Source of the DNA: CAYRQP01 sp964426545
Lineage (GTDB): Bacteria > Fermentibacterota > Fermentibacteria > Fermentibacterales > JCC-6
Assembly (NCBI GenBank): GCA_964426545.1
Contig: CAYRQP010000009.1
Coordinates: forward strand, 1 to 64,000
Length of the DNA: 64,000 bases
Reading direction: 5' to 3'
A program made the position numbers and the translations under genes. The notes beneath the pieces are model-generated. The model was given only the letters and a program-made list of their open reading frames with translations. It was not told the origin of the DNA and did no database searches. Numbering within the stretch: position 1 is the first letter of the stretch; each line of letters begins with the position of its first letter. Positions 52,608 to 61,881 of the stretch are shown in pieces.

Positions 52608-53239
52608 ATGACAGTCCAAAATAATCCAAGTCTATTTGGTTTAAAAAATTCTAATAGAGACTTCACGATTAAGGAATCTTGGGGGAAGAACCAGTTCAAT
52701 TCATCATTTCCTGCTGCATTGTGCTGTTATTTAGATTATAAAGACCTTAAAGCAAACTATTTAAAGATTAAAGAAGGGATTTATGTTCATGGTGAGTTAG
52801 CAATCAACGAAGCCTTTGGTATTGAACCAAATAGTGTGGATGCTTACTATGCATTTAAGTCAACATATGCCCCATTCCAACAGTATGTTGAACCGCTTTG
52901 GTTGTTCAAGAAAAGAGTACTGGGCAGTGTTTGGCAGGAATTGAAGTAAAACTTACTGCACTCCCAGACAATACGACTTGTGAGTTAAATGAAAACGAAT
53001 ATGGAAGTGAAATTGTTGTTAGGCCGGATACAATTGTCTATCTGGCCTGTAGTATTGCTAAAGGTTTGGGTAAAAGACTTTCGGATGTGATTGATGTCAA
53101 TATATCTATTAGAGAGTGGACCGAAGCGGAACAGGTACTGCCGCATATAACCAAAATGATTGAATCACTGAAAAAAACATTTAGAAAATTAGAGTGTTGT
53201 CAAACTCCATTTCTCCTTCAACCAATCTGGAACAAATGA
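52608..53239 (+). pseudogene. HindVP-family type II restriction endonuclease, frameshifted and truncated
   Basis: The two frames together match R.HindVP-like enzymes. Frame one, from the ATG at 52608, has 'NNPSLFGLKNSNRDF', then 'WGKNQFNSSFPAALCCYL', 'VHGELAINEAFGIEP' and 'YAPFQQYVEP'. Near 52893-52898 the frame shifts and the second frame continues 'LVVQEKSTGQCLAGIEVKLT', 'ALPDNTTCELNENEYGSEIV', 'VRPDTIVYLACSIAKG' and 'TPFLLQPIWNK'. The ExK of the nuclease site is kept (IEVK), but the expected upstream Asp region is disrupted at the shift. The last ~35 family residues are missing, replaced by a methyltransferase tail. The stretch is visibly AT-rich next to rodA and lgt, which points to transfer. 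Activity is unlikely. Confidence 0.8.
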
Positions 53240-53400
53240 TTGGCAACGCAGTACCTGTTAATTTGGCTAAGTTTATCGCTGAAACAGTAGATATTTATTC
53301 AAAAACGGGGCAAAGAAGAGACTCGCCCTGTTTGAAATTGAGAGCAAGTTTGAAATGCCACAAAAGGCATTGCACCGGACGCAATGAACTGCATCGGTGA
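53218..53400 (+). pseudogene. C-terminal remnant of a cytosine-C5 DNA methyltransferase
   Basis: In a different frame from the restriction gene, the DNA reads TNLEQMIGNAVPVNLAKFIA followed by ETVDIYSKTG. 'QxIGNAVPxxLAxxIA' is the conserved C-terminal motif X region of Dcm-type methyltransferases. All other motifs are absent. The deletion joint lies near 53215-53230, where the restriction-gene frame and this frame overlap. HindVP-type nucleases pair with such enzymes, so both pieces come from one system. The end of the open frame (53400) is arbitrary. Confidence 0.7.
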
Positions 53401-53418
53401 GTTTAACATAGAGCATAT

Positions 53419-53502
53419 GGTACCGTGACACTTAATTCCCAACCTTCACGGGACACGAAGGAATCATGTCCCTGGCAAGTAGGAATTAAGTGTCATGGTA
53501 CC
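53419..53502 (+). repeat. Composite palindrome: GGTACC...GACACTTAATTCC arms with GGGACA...TGTCCC core
   Basis: The outer arms, 53419-53439 and 53482-53502, are 21 bases long and differ only at one position. The core hairpin GGGACA (53450-53455) / TGTCCC (53467-53472) is the same as the repeat beside the scaffold gap, while the arms are the repeat seen at 18563-18619. It ends 16 bases before the lgt start, after the decayed restriction system. Confidence 0.85.
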
Positions 53503-53518
53503 CAAAGTAAAGGACAAC

Positions 53519-54349
53519 ATGCACCCTATACTATTCCGCATAGGCTCGCTGCCAATAAATACATACGGACTGACACTGGCTGTTTCTTTTGTGCTTGGGC
53601 TGTGGCTGGCAGCACACCGCGCTGAGAAGATTGGTATTAGAAAAGACGCTGTCTATGACCTCGGCATCAGAATTATGATTGCCGCAATAGTAGGGTCGAG
53701 ATTTTTCTATGTAGTCACTCATGTAAGTGAATTTCAGGGGCAGTGGCTGAATGCAGTCGCTTTTTGGAACGGGCTTTATGGTCTTAGTATGCTGGGCGGA
53801 GTACTTCTTGCCATAGCAGTCGGAATCCTGACAATCCTGAAACGCAAACTACCAATGTGGCAGCTTGCAGACGCAATGATACCTTCATTTGCACTTGGCA
53901 TTTTTGTAACTCGAATTGGTTGTTTCTTCAACGGATGCTGTTTTGGATCAGAGACATCATGTGCGTTTGGCATATCTTTTCCCAATACGGCAATGGCATA
54001 TTCAGGTACGGGTATTCTTGGGGGAACAGCCATTCATCCGACTCAGCTCTACAGTTCGATAGCCGGTCTTTTCATGGTTTTAATACTTTTGTGGGCTGAC
54101 CGGAGGGCACATTTTAAGGGATTTATTTTTTCTCTGTTCATCGGGCTTTACGGAGCTACAAGGTTCGGTATCGAAGAGTTCCGCTATTTCGACCACGAAC
54201 ACAGCCTGCAGTTTTTGGGAAAGAGTGCTTTCTCTGGTATGACAGGGATTACCGACAATCAGTTGATAAGTCTCATCATGTTTATTGCATCTATCATACT
54301 CGGACTATGTCTTTGTTTTCATTCAAAAAAATCTCTGAACTCTTCCTAA
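53519..54349 (+). CDS. lgt: Prolipoprotein diacylglyceryl transferase
   Basis: It adds diacylglycerol to the lipobox Cys of lipoproteins in the inner membrane. Seven or so helices; 'MHPILFRIGSLPINTYGLTL' is the usual N-terminus. 'IVGSRFFYVV', 'GLSMLGGVLLAIAVG' and 'ARIGCFFNGCCFG'-type signature (here TRIGCFFNGCCFG) plus 'HPTQLYSSIAGL' are conserved. The ATG at 53519 is preferred to an ATG at 53495 that falls in the repeat. AAAGGAC lies upstream. It fits the several lipoproteins in this window. Confidence 0.93.
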   Translation: MHPILFRIGSLPINTYGLTLAVSFVLGLWLAAHRAEKIGIRKDAVYDLGIRIMIAAIVGSRFFYVVTHVSEFQGQWLNAVAFWNGLYGLSMLGGVLLAIAVGILTILKRKLPMWQLADAMIPSFALGIFVTRIGCFFNGCCFGSETSCAFGISFPNTAMAYSGTGILGGTAIHPTQLYSSIAGLFMVLILLWADRRAHFKGFIFSLFIGLYGATRFGIEEFRYFDHEHSLQFLGKSAFSGMTGITDNQLISLIMFIASIILGLCLCFHSKKSLNSS

Positions 54350-55032
54350 AACCGGTTTGTCCGGGATGCGGTTCAGCAAGAACATCTGACGAATTTCTCT
54401 GTCAATGGTGTACACTGCGGTTAGTTCAAAACGAAGTAATACACTGGAGTACTACAGGAAAGGACATTCACCTGTCGGTAATTCCCGGAGAACCGATGCA
54501 GCTTCCCACAGGTATTCCCGTTTACTCCGTATTCGAATACACCGGCATTCCCCGGGAACTTGTACTCCGTCTCAAATACAAAAGCGAGCGATGGCTGGCA
54601 GGGGTAATTGCAGGGAGGATCTGTGAATACTCACCCGTACTTCCGGCGCAGGGAGATTTAATAGTACCCATTCCCGCAGGTTCCGTCCGTAAGCGGGAAA
54701 GGGGTTACAATCAGGCGGATCTGATAGCACGGAAACTGGCTAAACTGACGGGCAGCAGCAGTGCTGATGTCCTCTGCAAGAAAGCACGTCCATCACAGGT
54801 AGGTCTGACCCTGAAGGAAAGAAGAGAGAATGTAAAGGATGCTTTCAGCCTGAAAAAGAAAGCAGCATTCCCGAAAGATGCACACATCTGGCTCATAGAT
54901 GATGTCGCAAGCAGTTTCAGTACGATGAACAGTGCTTCGGAAGTTCTGCTTGAAGCAGGTGCATATGCAGTTTCGGGACTTTCCTTTACCTTCCGCAAGG
55001 TCGAACACGGCACTTCGAAGGCAGATGAATAA
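54307..55032 (+). CDS. ComF-family phosphoribosyltransferase-like protein
   Basis: A 241-residue protein with an N-terminal zinc ribbon (Cys18, Cys21, Cys32, Cys35: CPGCGS...CQWC) and a PRTase fold ('YKSERWLAGVIAGRI', 'IVPIPAGSVRKRERGYNQAD', 'LTLKERRENVKDAFSLKK'). ComF helps bring single-stranded DNA into the cytosol in competence. The PRPP-binding loop, usually VDDV.TTGaT, reads IDDVASSFSTMNSASE here, so the loop Gly is missing and PRPP binding may be lost. The ATG at 54307 overlaps lgt by 43 bases. Confidence 0.82.
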   Translation: MSLFSFKKISELFLKPVCPGCGSARTSDEFLCQWCTLRLVQNEVIHWSTTGKDIHLSVIPGEPMQLPTGIPVYSVFEYTGIPRELVLRLKYKSERWLAGVIAGRICEYSPVLPAQGDLIVPIPAGSVRKRERGYNQADLIARKLAKLTGSSSADVLCKKARPSQVGLTLKERRENVKDAFSLKKKAAFPKDAHIWLIDDVASSFSTMNSASEVLLEAGAYAVSGLSFTFRKVEHGTSKADE

Positions 55033-55112
55033 ACCTACCGCAAACTTGTTTTCAGTAGTATGATTAAATAATGAGTATTCTTTTTATGGTATTTATAATT
55101 TAGGGGTGAATT

Positions 55113-56231
55113 ATGAATAGAAGTTCTCTTCATTTAGATGTCAGGGATATTCCATCCTGCGCCAAGCGCGGATTTAGCATTCGGAAAATGTGGATAGCGC
55201 TGAAAGGTCTGCTTCTAAGCTGGTGCATATGGGATTTTGCAGTTTATCTTGGGGGGTATGCGGCAGGTTATTCCCTGTCGGATATCTGGAGCAACGGCAG
55301 GTTACTGCCTGTTCCGCAGGACTTTTTCTGGACAGAAACGCTTTCTATCGTACTTTTTGTCTCTGCATTTCTGTTCATTGCATTTATTATGATGAAAGCA
55401 TCCCTTAAGATTTCGAAGATCACCTTCGAAGAATTGCGCGGGGATGATTTCTATTCCGGCAGGGAGGCGGCGGAATTTGCAAAGCAATACAGCGCCCCCC
55501 TCCGAACCGTTCCCGTACTTCTGTTTTTTGTTATTCTTTTTGGTGGAGCAATCGGTTTACTGACAGGTGTTATCTTCCGTATCCCGGTGGCCGGAGGGGT
55601 GATTACTGCGCTCTCGATTCTGCCGCTCTGGATTTTCAATCTCATCATAGTGCTTACATTTTTCGCACTCTTTGCATCTGTGAAACTTCTTCCTGCAATT
55701 GTCGGCACAACTTCCGGGGATACATATGAAGCAGTCTTTGAAGTTTATTCAGTTCTCACATCGCAGACATGGAGACTCTTTGTTTACGATATTGCAGCAT
55801 TCATTACTATTGCAGTATCAGCACTTGTTTTTTTCGTATTCTCGACACTTGCACTTAGTATCATCTTTCATGCAGTATCGTTCGGAGCGGGGGGTACAGA
55901 ACTGATTTCTGCAGCGGTATCGGGACCGACTCTGATTGCGGTTGGCGTATTTCCTGCCTCTTTCAATCTTCCGGTAATAGGTGCAGTTACTGTCGGCACA
56001 CCGGTACTGACCGGTGTGAGCGGATGGATTGCCGCATCTTCGGGCATGATGATATTACTGGTTCTGTTTTCTTATATATTTTCTGCTTCTTCTGCATCCT
56101 ACACACTTATTTACCTTTGCCTGAGACACCGGAAAAACGGAGAGAATCTTCTTGAAAGAGCTGATTCTTTCGAGAAATCGGAATTTGAAAGGGAATCACG
56201 AAATGAAGCAGATAATCCGGTGAAGGATTGA
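55113..56231 (+). CDS. Polytopic membrane protein of unknown function
   Basis: A 372-residue integral membrane protein with about six helices (for example LKGLLLSWCIWDFAVYLGGY, VPVLLFFVILFGGAIGLLTG, SILPLWIFNLIIVLTFFALF, FITIAVSALVFFVFSTLALS). The cytosolic loop 'ASLKISKITFEELRGDDFYS' and the charged C-terminus are notable. No enzyme or transporter motif was recognised. Start ATG at 55113 after TTAGGGGTGA. It lies 34 bases before dnaE in the same direction. Confidence 0.65.
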   Translation: MNRSSLHLDVRDIPSCAKRGFSIRKMWIALKGLLLSWCIWDFAVYLGGYAAGYSLSDIWSNGRLLPVPQDFFWTETLSIVLFVSAFLFIAFIMMKASLKISKITFEELRGDDFYSGREAAEFAKQYSAPLRTVPVLLFFVILFGGAIGLLTGVIFRIPVAGGVITALSILPLWIFNLIIVLTFFALFASVKLLPAIVGTTSGDTYEAVFEVYSVLTSQTWRLFVYDIAAFITIAVSALVFFVFSTLALSIIFHAVSFGAGGTELISAAVSGPTLIAVGVFPASFNLPVIGAVTVGTPVLTGVSGWIAASSGMMILLVLFSYIFSASSASYTLIYLCLRHRKNGENLLERADSFEKSEFERESRNEADNPVKD

Positions 56232-56265
56232 AAAATAACAACATTTTTCTTGGACGGTCTTCTAA

Positions 56266-59200
56266 ATGAGCAGTTCTTCTCCGAAGTTTGTACATCTTCA
56301 TCTGCATTCTGAATACAGTCTTCTCGACGGGGCTATCCGATTTGACCGTCTTGCTTCATTCCTTCCTGAAAATGGTATGGATACCGTTGCTGTAACTGAC
56401 CACGGTGTTCTTTACGGCGCTATGCAGTTTTTCGAAAAGATGAAAAAGCCCGGCATTAAACCCATCCTCGGGATGGAGGCATATCTTGCCTATCCGTCCA
56501 TGCACGAGAGAAAACCGAAACAGCGCAGGTATCATCTCAATCTGCTTGTCCGGAATGAAACAGGATACAGGAACCTCTGTAAACTGTCATCTCTCGGTTT
56601 CATCGATGGGTTCTACTATAAACCGCGAATCGACAGGGAACTTCTGGCAAAGTACTGTGATGGTCTGCTTATCGGCTCAGCCTGCCTTCAGGGAGAGGTC
56701 GCTTCGCATCTTCTGTCGGGACGGACTGACAGGGCGGAAGAAGCAGTAAGGTTCTATCAGGACCTTGTCGGGAAAGAGAATTATTTTATTGAACTCATGG
56801 ACCATGGACTTGAAGATGAAAAGAAGGTCCTTCCACAACTTGTCGAACTGGCGAAGAAGACAGATGCCATTCTGGCAGCAACCAATGATGCTCATTATCT
56901 GAGGGATCAGGATGCCAAGGCGCACGAAGTGCTTCTATGCCTTCAGACAAAGCGGCTCCTGTCAGACGAAAAAAGAATGCGTTTCGGTACCGATGAATTC
57001 TATGTGAAGAGTCCCGAAGAAATGCAGAAACTGTTCAACTGGATTCCCGAGGCTGTTTCGAATACTGTAATGCTGGCTGAGAAATGTGATTTCGACATGA
57101 CCGCGGGGGAATTTTTGCTTCCCGAGTTTCCTCTTCCGGATGAAGCCGAAAACATGGGTGGATATCTCCGAGACCTAACCTATGAGGGAATTTTGAACAG
57201 ATTCGGGAGAAAACCGAATGAGCCGGAGAAGAAGAGACTTGACCACGAATTGAAAATTATCGAAGAGATGGGATTTCCCGGATACTTCCTGATTGTGTCG
57301 GAGATCATCAGATGGGCGAAAGCCAGGGATATACCGGTAGGCCCCGGCAGAGGCTCTGCGGCGGGCAGTCTGGTCTCGTATTCCATCGATATCACGGATG
57401 TGAATCCCCTCGAGTACGACCTGAGTTTCGAGCGTTTCCTGAATCCTGCCAGGAAAGAAATGCCTGACATTGATATCGATGTATGCTGCGAAAGACGTGG
57501 GGAGATAATCGAACACATAATCGAAAAATACGGACGGGAAAGCGTCTGTCAGCTGATAACTCTGAACAGAATGAAAAACAGGTCGATGGTGCGGGATATT
57601 ACGAGGGTGATGGGGAAGCCACCTGCCGAAGGGGATCTTATTGCAAAACTGGTAGCTTCAGCTCCCGACCCGGATGCGCCTTTTTCCGTAGTAGTAAGCA
57701 AGGTTCCCGAACTTGCTCGCATGGCACGTGAAGATAAACTGATAAAGGAACTTGTCGAATACTGCAGTGTTCTGGACAATCTGGCAAGACATTCCGGCGT
57801 TCATGCAGCAGGAGTAGTCATCGCTCCTGGGAATCTCATCGACCTTGTACCGATGTGTGTAGCAAAGGAAGTGCTTACCACTCAATTCGAGAAGAAGGAT
57901 ACTGAGAAGACGGGGCTTTTGAAGTTAGACCTCCTTGGATTGCGGAATGTCACAGTTCTTCACCATGCCGAGAAGATGGTTAGAAAAAAGGAACCGGGTT
58001 TCAAAATATCCGAACTTCCGCTCGATGATGCAAAGACCCTGAAGAGTATCGCATTGGGAGACACAACCGGAGTCTTTCAGTTGGAAAGTTCAGGTATGCG
58101 GGAAGCCCTCCGAAAGATCAATGTGACAACCTTCGACGACATTGTCGCTACTGTCGCAATTTACCGCCCGGGCTCCATGGACATGATAGACCTTTATGCA
58201 GATAACAAGAAAGGCATCGAATCAGCTTCGAAAGACTTCTCCATTAACTATCTGCATCATGAATTGGAAGAGACACTTGCACCCACCTATGGGGTGATAA
58301 TCTATCAGGAACAGGTCATGCGGGTTGCCAACAGGCTTGCGGGAATGTCCATGGCGGATGCGGATACCCTGAGAAGAGCGATGTCCAGGAAAGACCCCGA
58401 AGTAATGGCTGAAATGCGTGAGAACTTCGTGGATGGGGCTGTGTCAAGGGATGTAGCAAGAAAGACGGCAGGCGAAGTATTCGATCTTATCGAAAAATTC
58501 GCGGGATACGGATTCAACAAATCCCATGCTGTATGCTACGCCGCAATTGCATATCAGACCGCATACATGAAGGAGCATTATCCCCAGGAGTATCTTGCAG
58601 CATGCCTGACCAGTGAAATCGGGAACATCACGAAAATACCGTATCTTATCGATGAATGCAGTAGATTGCATGTGGAAGTTGTCCCGCCGTCTGTCAATTT
58701 CAGTTCCGTGAAATTCAATGTCGATTCAGAAGATAGAATAGTCTATGCACTTTCCGCAATAAAAAACGTTGGAGAAGGACCGGCGGAAGCAATTGTAGAA
58801 GCTCGCAGTGACAGGGGTGATTTTACCAACATATATGACCTTTGCCTTCGTGTAAAAGAAGGTACAATGAACAGGAAAGTGCTCGAATCGTTGATATATG
58901 CAGGTGCTTTGGATTCATTCAACGGCACCCGGAATCAGCATTTGAACTGCATCGACAGTGTGATAGACTGGAGTATCGACGAACATGCTCACCGAAAAGC
59001 CGGACAGATGGGTCTTTTTGGCGGCGGATCTGATAGCCTGGAAGTAACCGATGAACCAACTCTGCCCAATGTCCCGGAACTCGATCTCGATGAAAAATGC
59101 AGAATGGAAAAGGAACTGATCGGATATTATGTATCCGGTCATCCGCTTGACAGGTTCAGGGACGAATTCAGTCTTTTCACAGACCCGATCGAGAGAGCAT

Positions 59201-59715
59201 CAGAAAGCAAAAAGAAAACGATTATCACGGGGGGCCGTCTTGTCGAGATAAAAACTATCACCACAAGAAACGGTGAGATGGCATTTGCTCTGGTCGAAGG
59301 CAGAAACGGCACAGGAGAAATCGTCATCTTCAGTGATACATATATCAAACACAGGGATCTTCTCGAACCTGACAGAATTCTCGTTTTCGAGGGAGAAGTA
59401 TCAGTGCGGAGGGGGAACAGAAGTTATTCAGCGCAGCGGATATATCCGGTGGAGAGAGTGCGAAAACTGTTTAGAACAGGCATAATAATACTCATCGACG
59501 GTGAGAAAGTTGATATGCATGCCTTGCAGAAGGCAATAAGTATTATCCGGTCCAATCCGGGTCCCGGCACTGTTTCGATTAAGGTCAGGCATGGTTCCGG
59601 ATGGATTGTCCGGGCTGCCTCGCGTTCTCTCGATATCAGACCGGATGACCATGTCATCACTGAATTGAGGGAAGTGCTTGGGAATGATGCGGTTAAACTG
59701 ACAAGCGGAAGGTAA
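56266..59715 (+). CDS. dnaE: DNA polymerase III alpha subunit
   Basis: The replicative polymerase. The PHP domain starts 'FVHLHLHSEYSLLDGAIRFD' and keeps 'VTDHGVLYGAMQFF'. The palm has 'GPGRGSAAGSLVSYSIDITD' and the catalytic Asp pair in 'MPDIDIDVCCERR'. Further blocks are 'RHSGVHAAGVVIAPG', 'VFQLESSGMREALRKI', 'YQEQVMRVANRLAGMS', 'AGYGFNKSHAVCYAAIAYQT' and a C-terminal OB fold ('TIITGGRLVEIKTITTRNGE'). 1149 residues is normal for DnaE1. Start ATG at 56266; ribosome site weak. Confidence 0.97.
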   Translation: MSSSSPKFVHLHLHSEYSLLDGAIRFDRLASFLPENGMDTVAVTDHGVLYGAMQFFEKMKKPGIKPILGMEAYLAYPSMHERKPKQRRYHLNLLVRNETGYRNLCKLSSLGFIDGFYYKPRIDRELLAKYCDGLLIGSACLQGEVASHLLSGRTDRAEEAVRFYQDLVGKENYFIELMDHGLEDEKKVLPQLVELAKKTDAILAATNDAHYLRDQDAKAHEVLLCLQTKRLLSDEKRMRFGTDEFYVKSPEEMQKLFNWIPEAVSNTVMLAEKCDFDMTAGEFLLPEFPLPDEAENMGGYLRDLTYEGILNRFGRKPNEPEKKRLDHELKIIEEMGFPGYFLIVSEIIRWAKARDIPVGPGRGSAAGSLVSYSIDITDVNPLEYDLSFERFLNPARKEMPDIDIDVCCERRGEIIEHIIEKYGRESVCQLITLNRMKNRSMVRDITRVMGKPPAEGDLIAKLVASAPDPDAPFSVVVSKVPELARMAREDKLIKELVEYCSVLDNLARHSGVHAAGVVIAPGNLIDLVPMCVAKEVLTTQFEKKDTEKTGLLKLDLLGLRNVTVLHHAEKMVRKKEPGFKISELPLDDAKTLKSIALGDTTGVFQLESSGMREALRKINVTTFDDIVATVAIYRPGSMDMIDLYADNKKGIESASKDFSINYLHHELEETLAPTYGVIIYQEQVMRVANRLAGMSMADADTLRRAMSRKDPEVMAEMRENFVDGAVSRDVARKTAGEVFDLIEKFAGYGFNKSHAVCYAAIAYQTAYMKEHYPQEYLAACLTSEIGNITKIPYLIDECSRLHVEVVPPSVNFSSVKFNVDSEDRIVYALSAIKNVGEGPAEAIVEARSDRGDFTNIYDLCLRVKEGTMNRKVLESLIYAGALDSFNGTRNQHLNCIDSVIDWSIDEHAHRKAGQMGLFGGGSDSLEVTDEPTLPNVPELDLDEKCRMEKELIGYYVSGHPLDRFRDEFSLFTDPIERASESKKKTIITGGRLVEIKTITTRNGEMAFALVEGRNGTGEIVIFSDTYIKHRDLLEPDRILVFEGEVSVRRGNRSYSAQRIYPVERVRKLFRTGIIILIDGEKVDMHALQKAISIIRSNPGPGTVSIKVRHGSGWIVRAASRSLDIRPDDHVITELREVLGNDAVKLTSGR

Positions 59716-59727
59716 GGTAGATAGATT

Positions 59728-60444
59728 ATGAAAGTACTCAAAATAGTATTCGTGTTGCTGTTTGCAGCATCATCACTCACATATTCAGGGGAACTTCTAC
59801 GGATTGTGACAGAGCCCACCGCCGGCATTATCGCTCCCGGGACATATTCCGTTTCCTTCTGTACATTTCCGGATGACGGACTGCGCTTTTCCTTCTCCGT
59901 CGGGGTAATCTCAAGGCTTGTACTTGGTATCAGTTTCGGCGGGACCAATGTGATTGGTGTAGAAGATGCTGTATGGTTCGACCATCTCTGGCTGAAGGGC
60001 AGATTCAGGCTTCTCGATGAAACGGAAGTATCACCTGCAGTTGCATTCGGCTATGACAATGAACCGATTCTCATTCGTCCCGGTTCCTACTCGAAACAGG
60101 CAAAGGGAATGTATCTCGCTCTGAGTAAGAATTTCAGTACTTTCGGTGGAGACATGGGTGTGCACGGGGGAGTGAGCCTCGATCCTGAATCCCCCGCACA
60201 TGCGGGCATGTGGGTTGGATTCGACAAATCAGTCCCCGGCGGGTTCGGCATCGCCTGCGAATACGATCCTGCTTTCAACGATACAGACTCTTCAGGAGTC
60301 GCAACTGACGATGGGTTCCTGAATGCCGAGTTATACTGGGAGAGTTTCGGTCAGGTAAGAATATCCCTGCAGTTTATCGATATTTTTCAATCGAGCGGGA
60401 AATGTTACAGGGCAATAGGTTTCGATTTTCTTAGTCTGTTCTAA
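59728..60444 (+). CDS. Predicted outer-membrane beta-barrel protein
   Basis: A 238-residue exported protein with signal peptide (KVLKIVFVLLFAASSLTYSG) and alternating strands of polar and nonpolar residues throughout (FSFSVGVISRLVLGISFGGT; LWLKGRFRLLDETEVSPAVA; AELYWESFGQVRISLQFIDI). The C-terminus ends in aromatic residues (GFDFLSLF), as in outer-membrane barrels. No named family. Start ATG at 59728, 12 bases after dnaE. Confidence 0.6.
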   Translation: MKVLKIVFVLLFAASSLTYSGELLRIVTEPTAGIIAPGTYSVSFCTFPDDGLRFSFSVGVISRLVLGISFGGTNVIGVEDAVWFDHLWLKGRFRLLDETEVSPAVAFGYDNEPILIRPGSYSKQAKGMYLALSKNFSTFGGDMGVHGGVSLDPESPAHAGMWVGFDKSVPGGFGIACEYDPAFNDTDSSGVATDDGFLNAELYWESFGQVRISLQFIDIFQSSGKCYRAIGFDFLSLF

Positions 60445-60463
60445 ATTAAATTAGAGAGGAAAC

Positions 60464-61699
60464 ATGAACAAAGACATACTCAAGAAATATGCAGAAGTGA
60501 TAGTACGAAGCGGAGTCAATATTCAGCCCGGGCAGCCTTTGATGGTAAAAGCCGATGTTGTTCAACGGGAATTTGCGATGGAGCTCGCTCAGGCGGCCTA
60601 TTCGGCAGGGGCATCAATGGTCAGCGTCAAATATGCTGATGGGAAAATAAGCAGACTCAGGCTCGATGAGACTCTATCAGATGAATACCTTGATTTTGTG
60701 CCGTCTCACATTCCTTACATGTATGAGAAAATCGTTGAAGATGGATGGGCTACAATATCACTCAGGGGTCCGGAAGCCCCCGACCTAATGGAAGGCGCCG
60801 ACCCCGATAAAGTAGGAAGAGCAGGGAAGGCTGTTCGAAGTGTCATGCAGGGGTTCATGAAAGCAGTTTCATCGAACCAACTCGCCTGGAATGTATGTCT
60901 GTGTCCAACTCCCGCATGGGCTGCAAAAGTGCTTGGTAGCAGTGATGAGTGGGAAGACAGAATATGGGATATTCTCATACCGATACTCCGTCTTGATAAA
61001 GATGACCCGGCTGTGGCATGGCTGAAGCATGATGCTGTTCTGAAAAGCAGAGCCGCCTATATGAATAAAAAACGGTTCGACCGTATCCGGTTTACCGGTC
61101 CGGGAACCAACCTTACGGTAGGCATGACACCGAACAGGTTATTTGCTGGCGGTAGATGTATAAATCAGCACGGAATACCGTTTTTTCCAAACATTCCAAC
61201 CGAAGAGATATTCTCAACTCCCGACCACAGCAGAACAGAAGGAACTGTAAAGTGCACCCACCCGGTTGAAGTTCTGGGTTCACAGGTACAGGGGGCATGG
61301 TTCAGATTCGAAAATGGCAGGGTAGCCGAGTTTGGAGCAGATGAAAACAGGGATATATTGGGGAAATTCATGGAATTTGATGCTGGTGCGTCAGCTCTCG
61401 GAGAAGTTGCACTGGTTGGAACCGATTCACCGATACATAGAAGCGGGAAAATATTTTACAATATCCTCTTCGATGAGAATGCAGCATGTCATATCGCCCT
61501 TGGAAACGGATATACCGACTGTATAGAAGGCGGCACCAAAATGACAAGAGATGAACTTATCGAAACCCGATGCAACATATCACTCGTTCACACTGATTTT
61601 ATGATAGGCTCGGATGAAATTTCAGTATTTGGTGTAAATGCAGACGGGTCTGAAGAAGAGATTATTCACAACGGTATGTTTGTGATAGGAGATGAATAA
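60464..61699 (+). CDS. M29-family metallo-aminopeptidase
   Basis: A 411-residue AmpS/PepS/AmpT-type peptidase that removes N-terminal residues, with two metals. The N-domain has 'YAEVIVRSGVNIQPGQPLMV'. The C-domain carries the metal ligands: 'IPTEEIFSTPDHSRTEGTV', 'GRVAEFGADEN', 'GEVALVGTDSPI', 'FDENAACHIALGNGY' and 'HTDFMIGSDEISVFGVNADG'. The start is the ATG at 60464 after GAGAGGAAAC. Family is firm; cellular role is likely peptide turnover. Confidence 0.92.
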   Translation: MNKDILKKYAEVIVRSGVNIQPGQPLMVKADVVQREFAMELAQAAYSAGASMVSVKYADGKISRLRLDETLSDEYLDFVPSHIPYMYEKIVEDGWATISLRGPEAPDLMEGADPDKVGRAGKAVRSVMQGFMKAVSSNQLAWNVCLCPTPAWAAKVLGSSDEWEDRIWDILIPILRLDKDDPAVAWLKHDAVLKSRAAYMNKKRFDRIRFTGPGTNLTVGMTPNRLFAGGRCINQHGIPFFPNIPTEEIFSTPDHSRTEGTVKCTHPVEVLGSQVQGAWFRFENGRVAEFGADENRDILGKFMEFDAGASALGEVALVGTDSPIHRSGKIFYNILFDENAACHIALGNGYTDCIEGGTKMTRDELIETRCNISLVHTDFMIGSDEISVFGVNADGSEEEIIHNGMFVIGDE

Positions 61700-61701
61700 A
61701 T

Positions 61702-61881
61702 ATGATCGATAAGAGATTACTGGAAATACTTGCCTGCCCCAAGTGCAAAGGGGAACTGGAATACAGACAGACACTGCAGGAATCACTTGTTTGCCACAAC
61801 TGCAAACTTGTTTATCCTGTCCGCGAAAACATCCCAATAATGCTCATAGAAAAAGCTCTTCCTCAAGACGAAAACGAATGA
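61702..61881 (+). CDS. Trm112/UPF0434 family small zinc protein
   Basis: A 59-residue protein, MIDKRLLEILACPKCKGELE and on, with zinc ligands Cys12/Cys15 and Cys31/Cys34, then 'LVYPVRENIPIMLIEKA', which is the standard C-terminal phrase (fPird.IPvml..eA). Eukaryotic and archaeal Trm112 activates methyltransferases; the bacterial role is unclear. It lies two bases after the M29 gene and its stop overlaps the next start (ATGA). Confidence 0.9.
   Translation: MIDKRLLEILACPKCKGELEYRQTLQESLVCHNCKLVYPVRENIPIMLIEKALPQDENE

Noticed and set aside
52550..53518. Active restriction-modification island
   Set aside because: The nuclease is frameshifted and the methyltransferase is reduced to its last motif.
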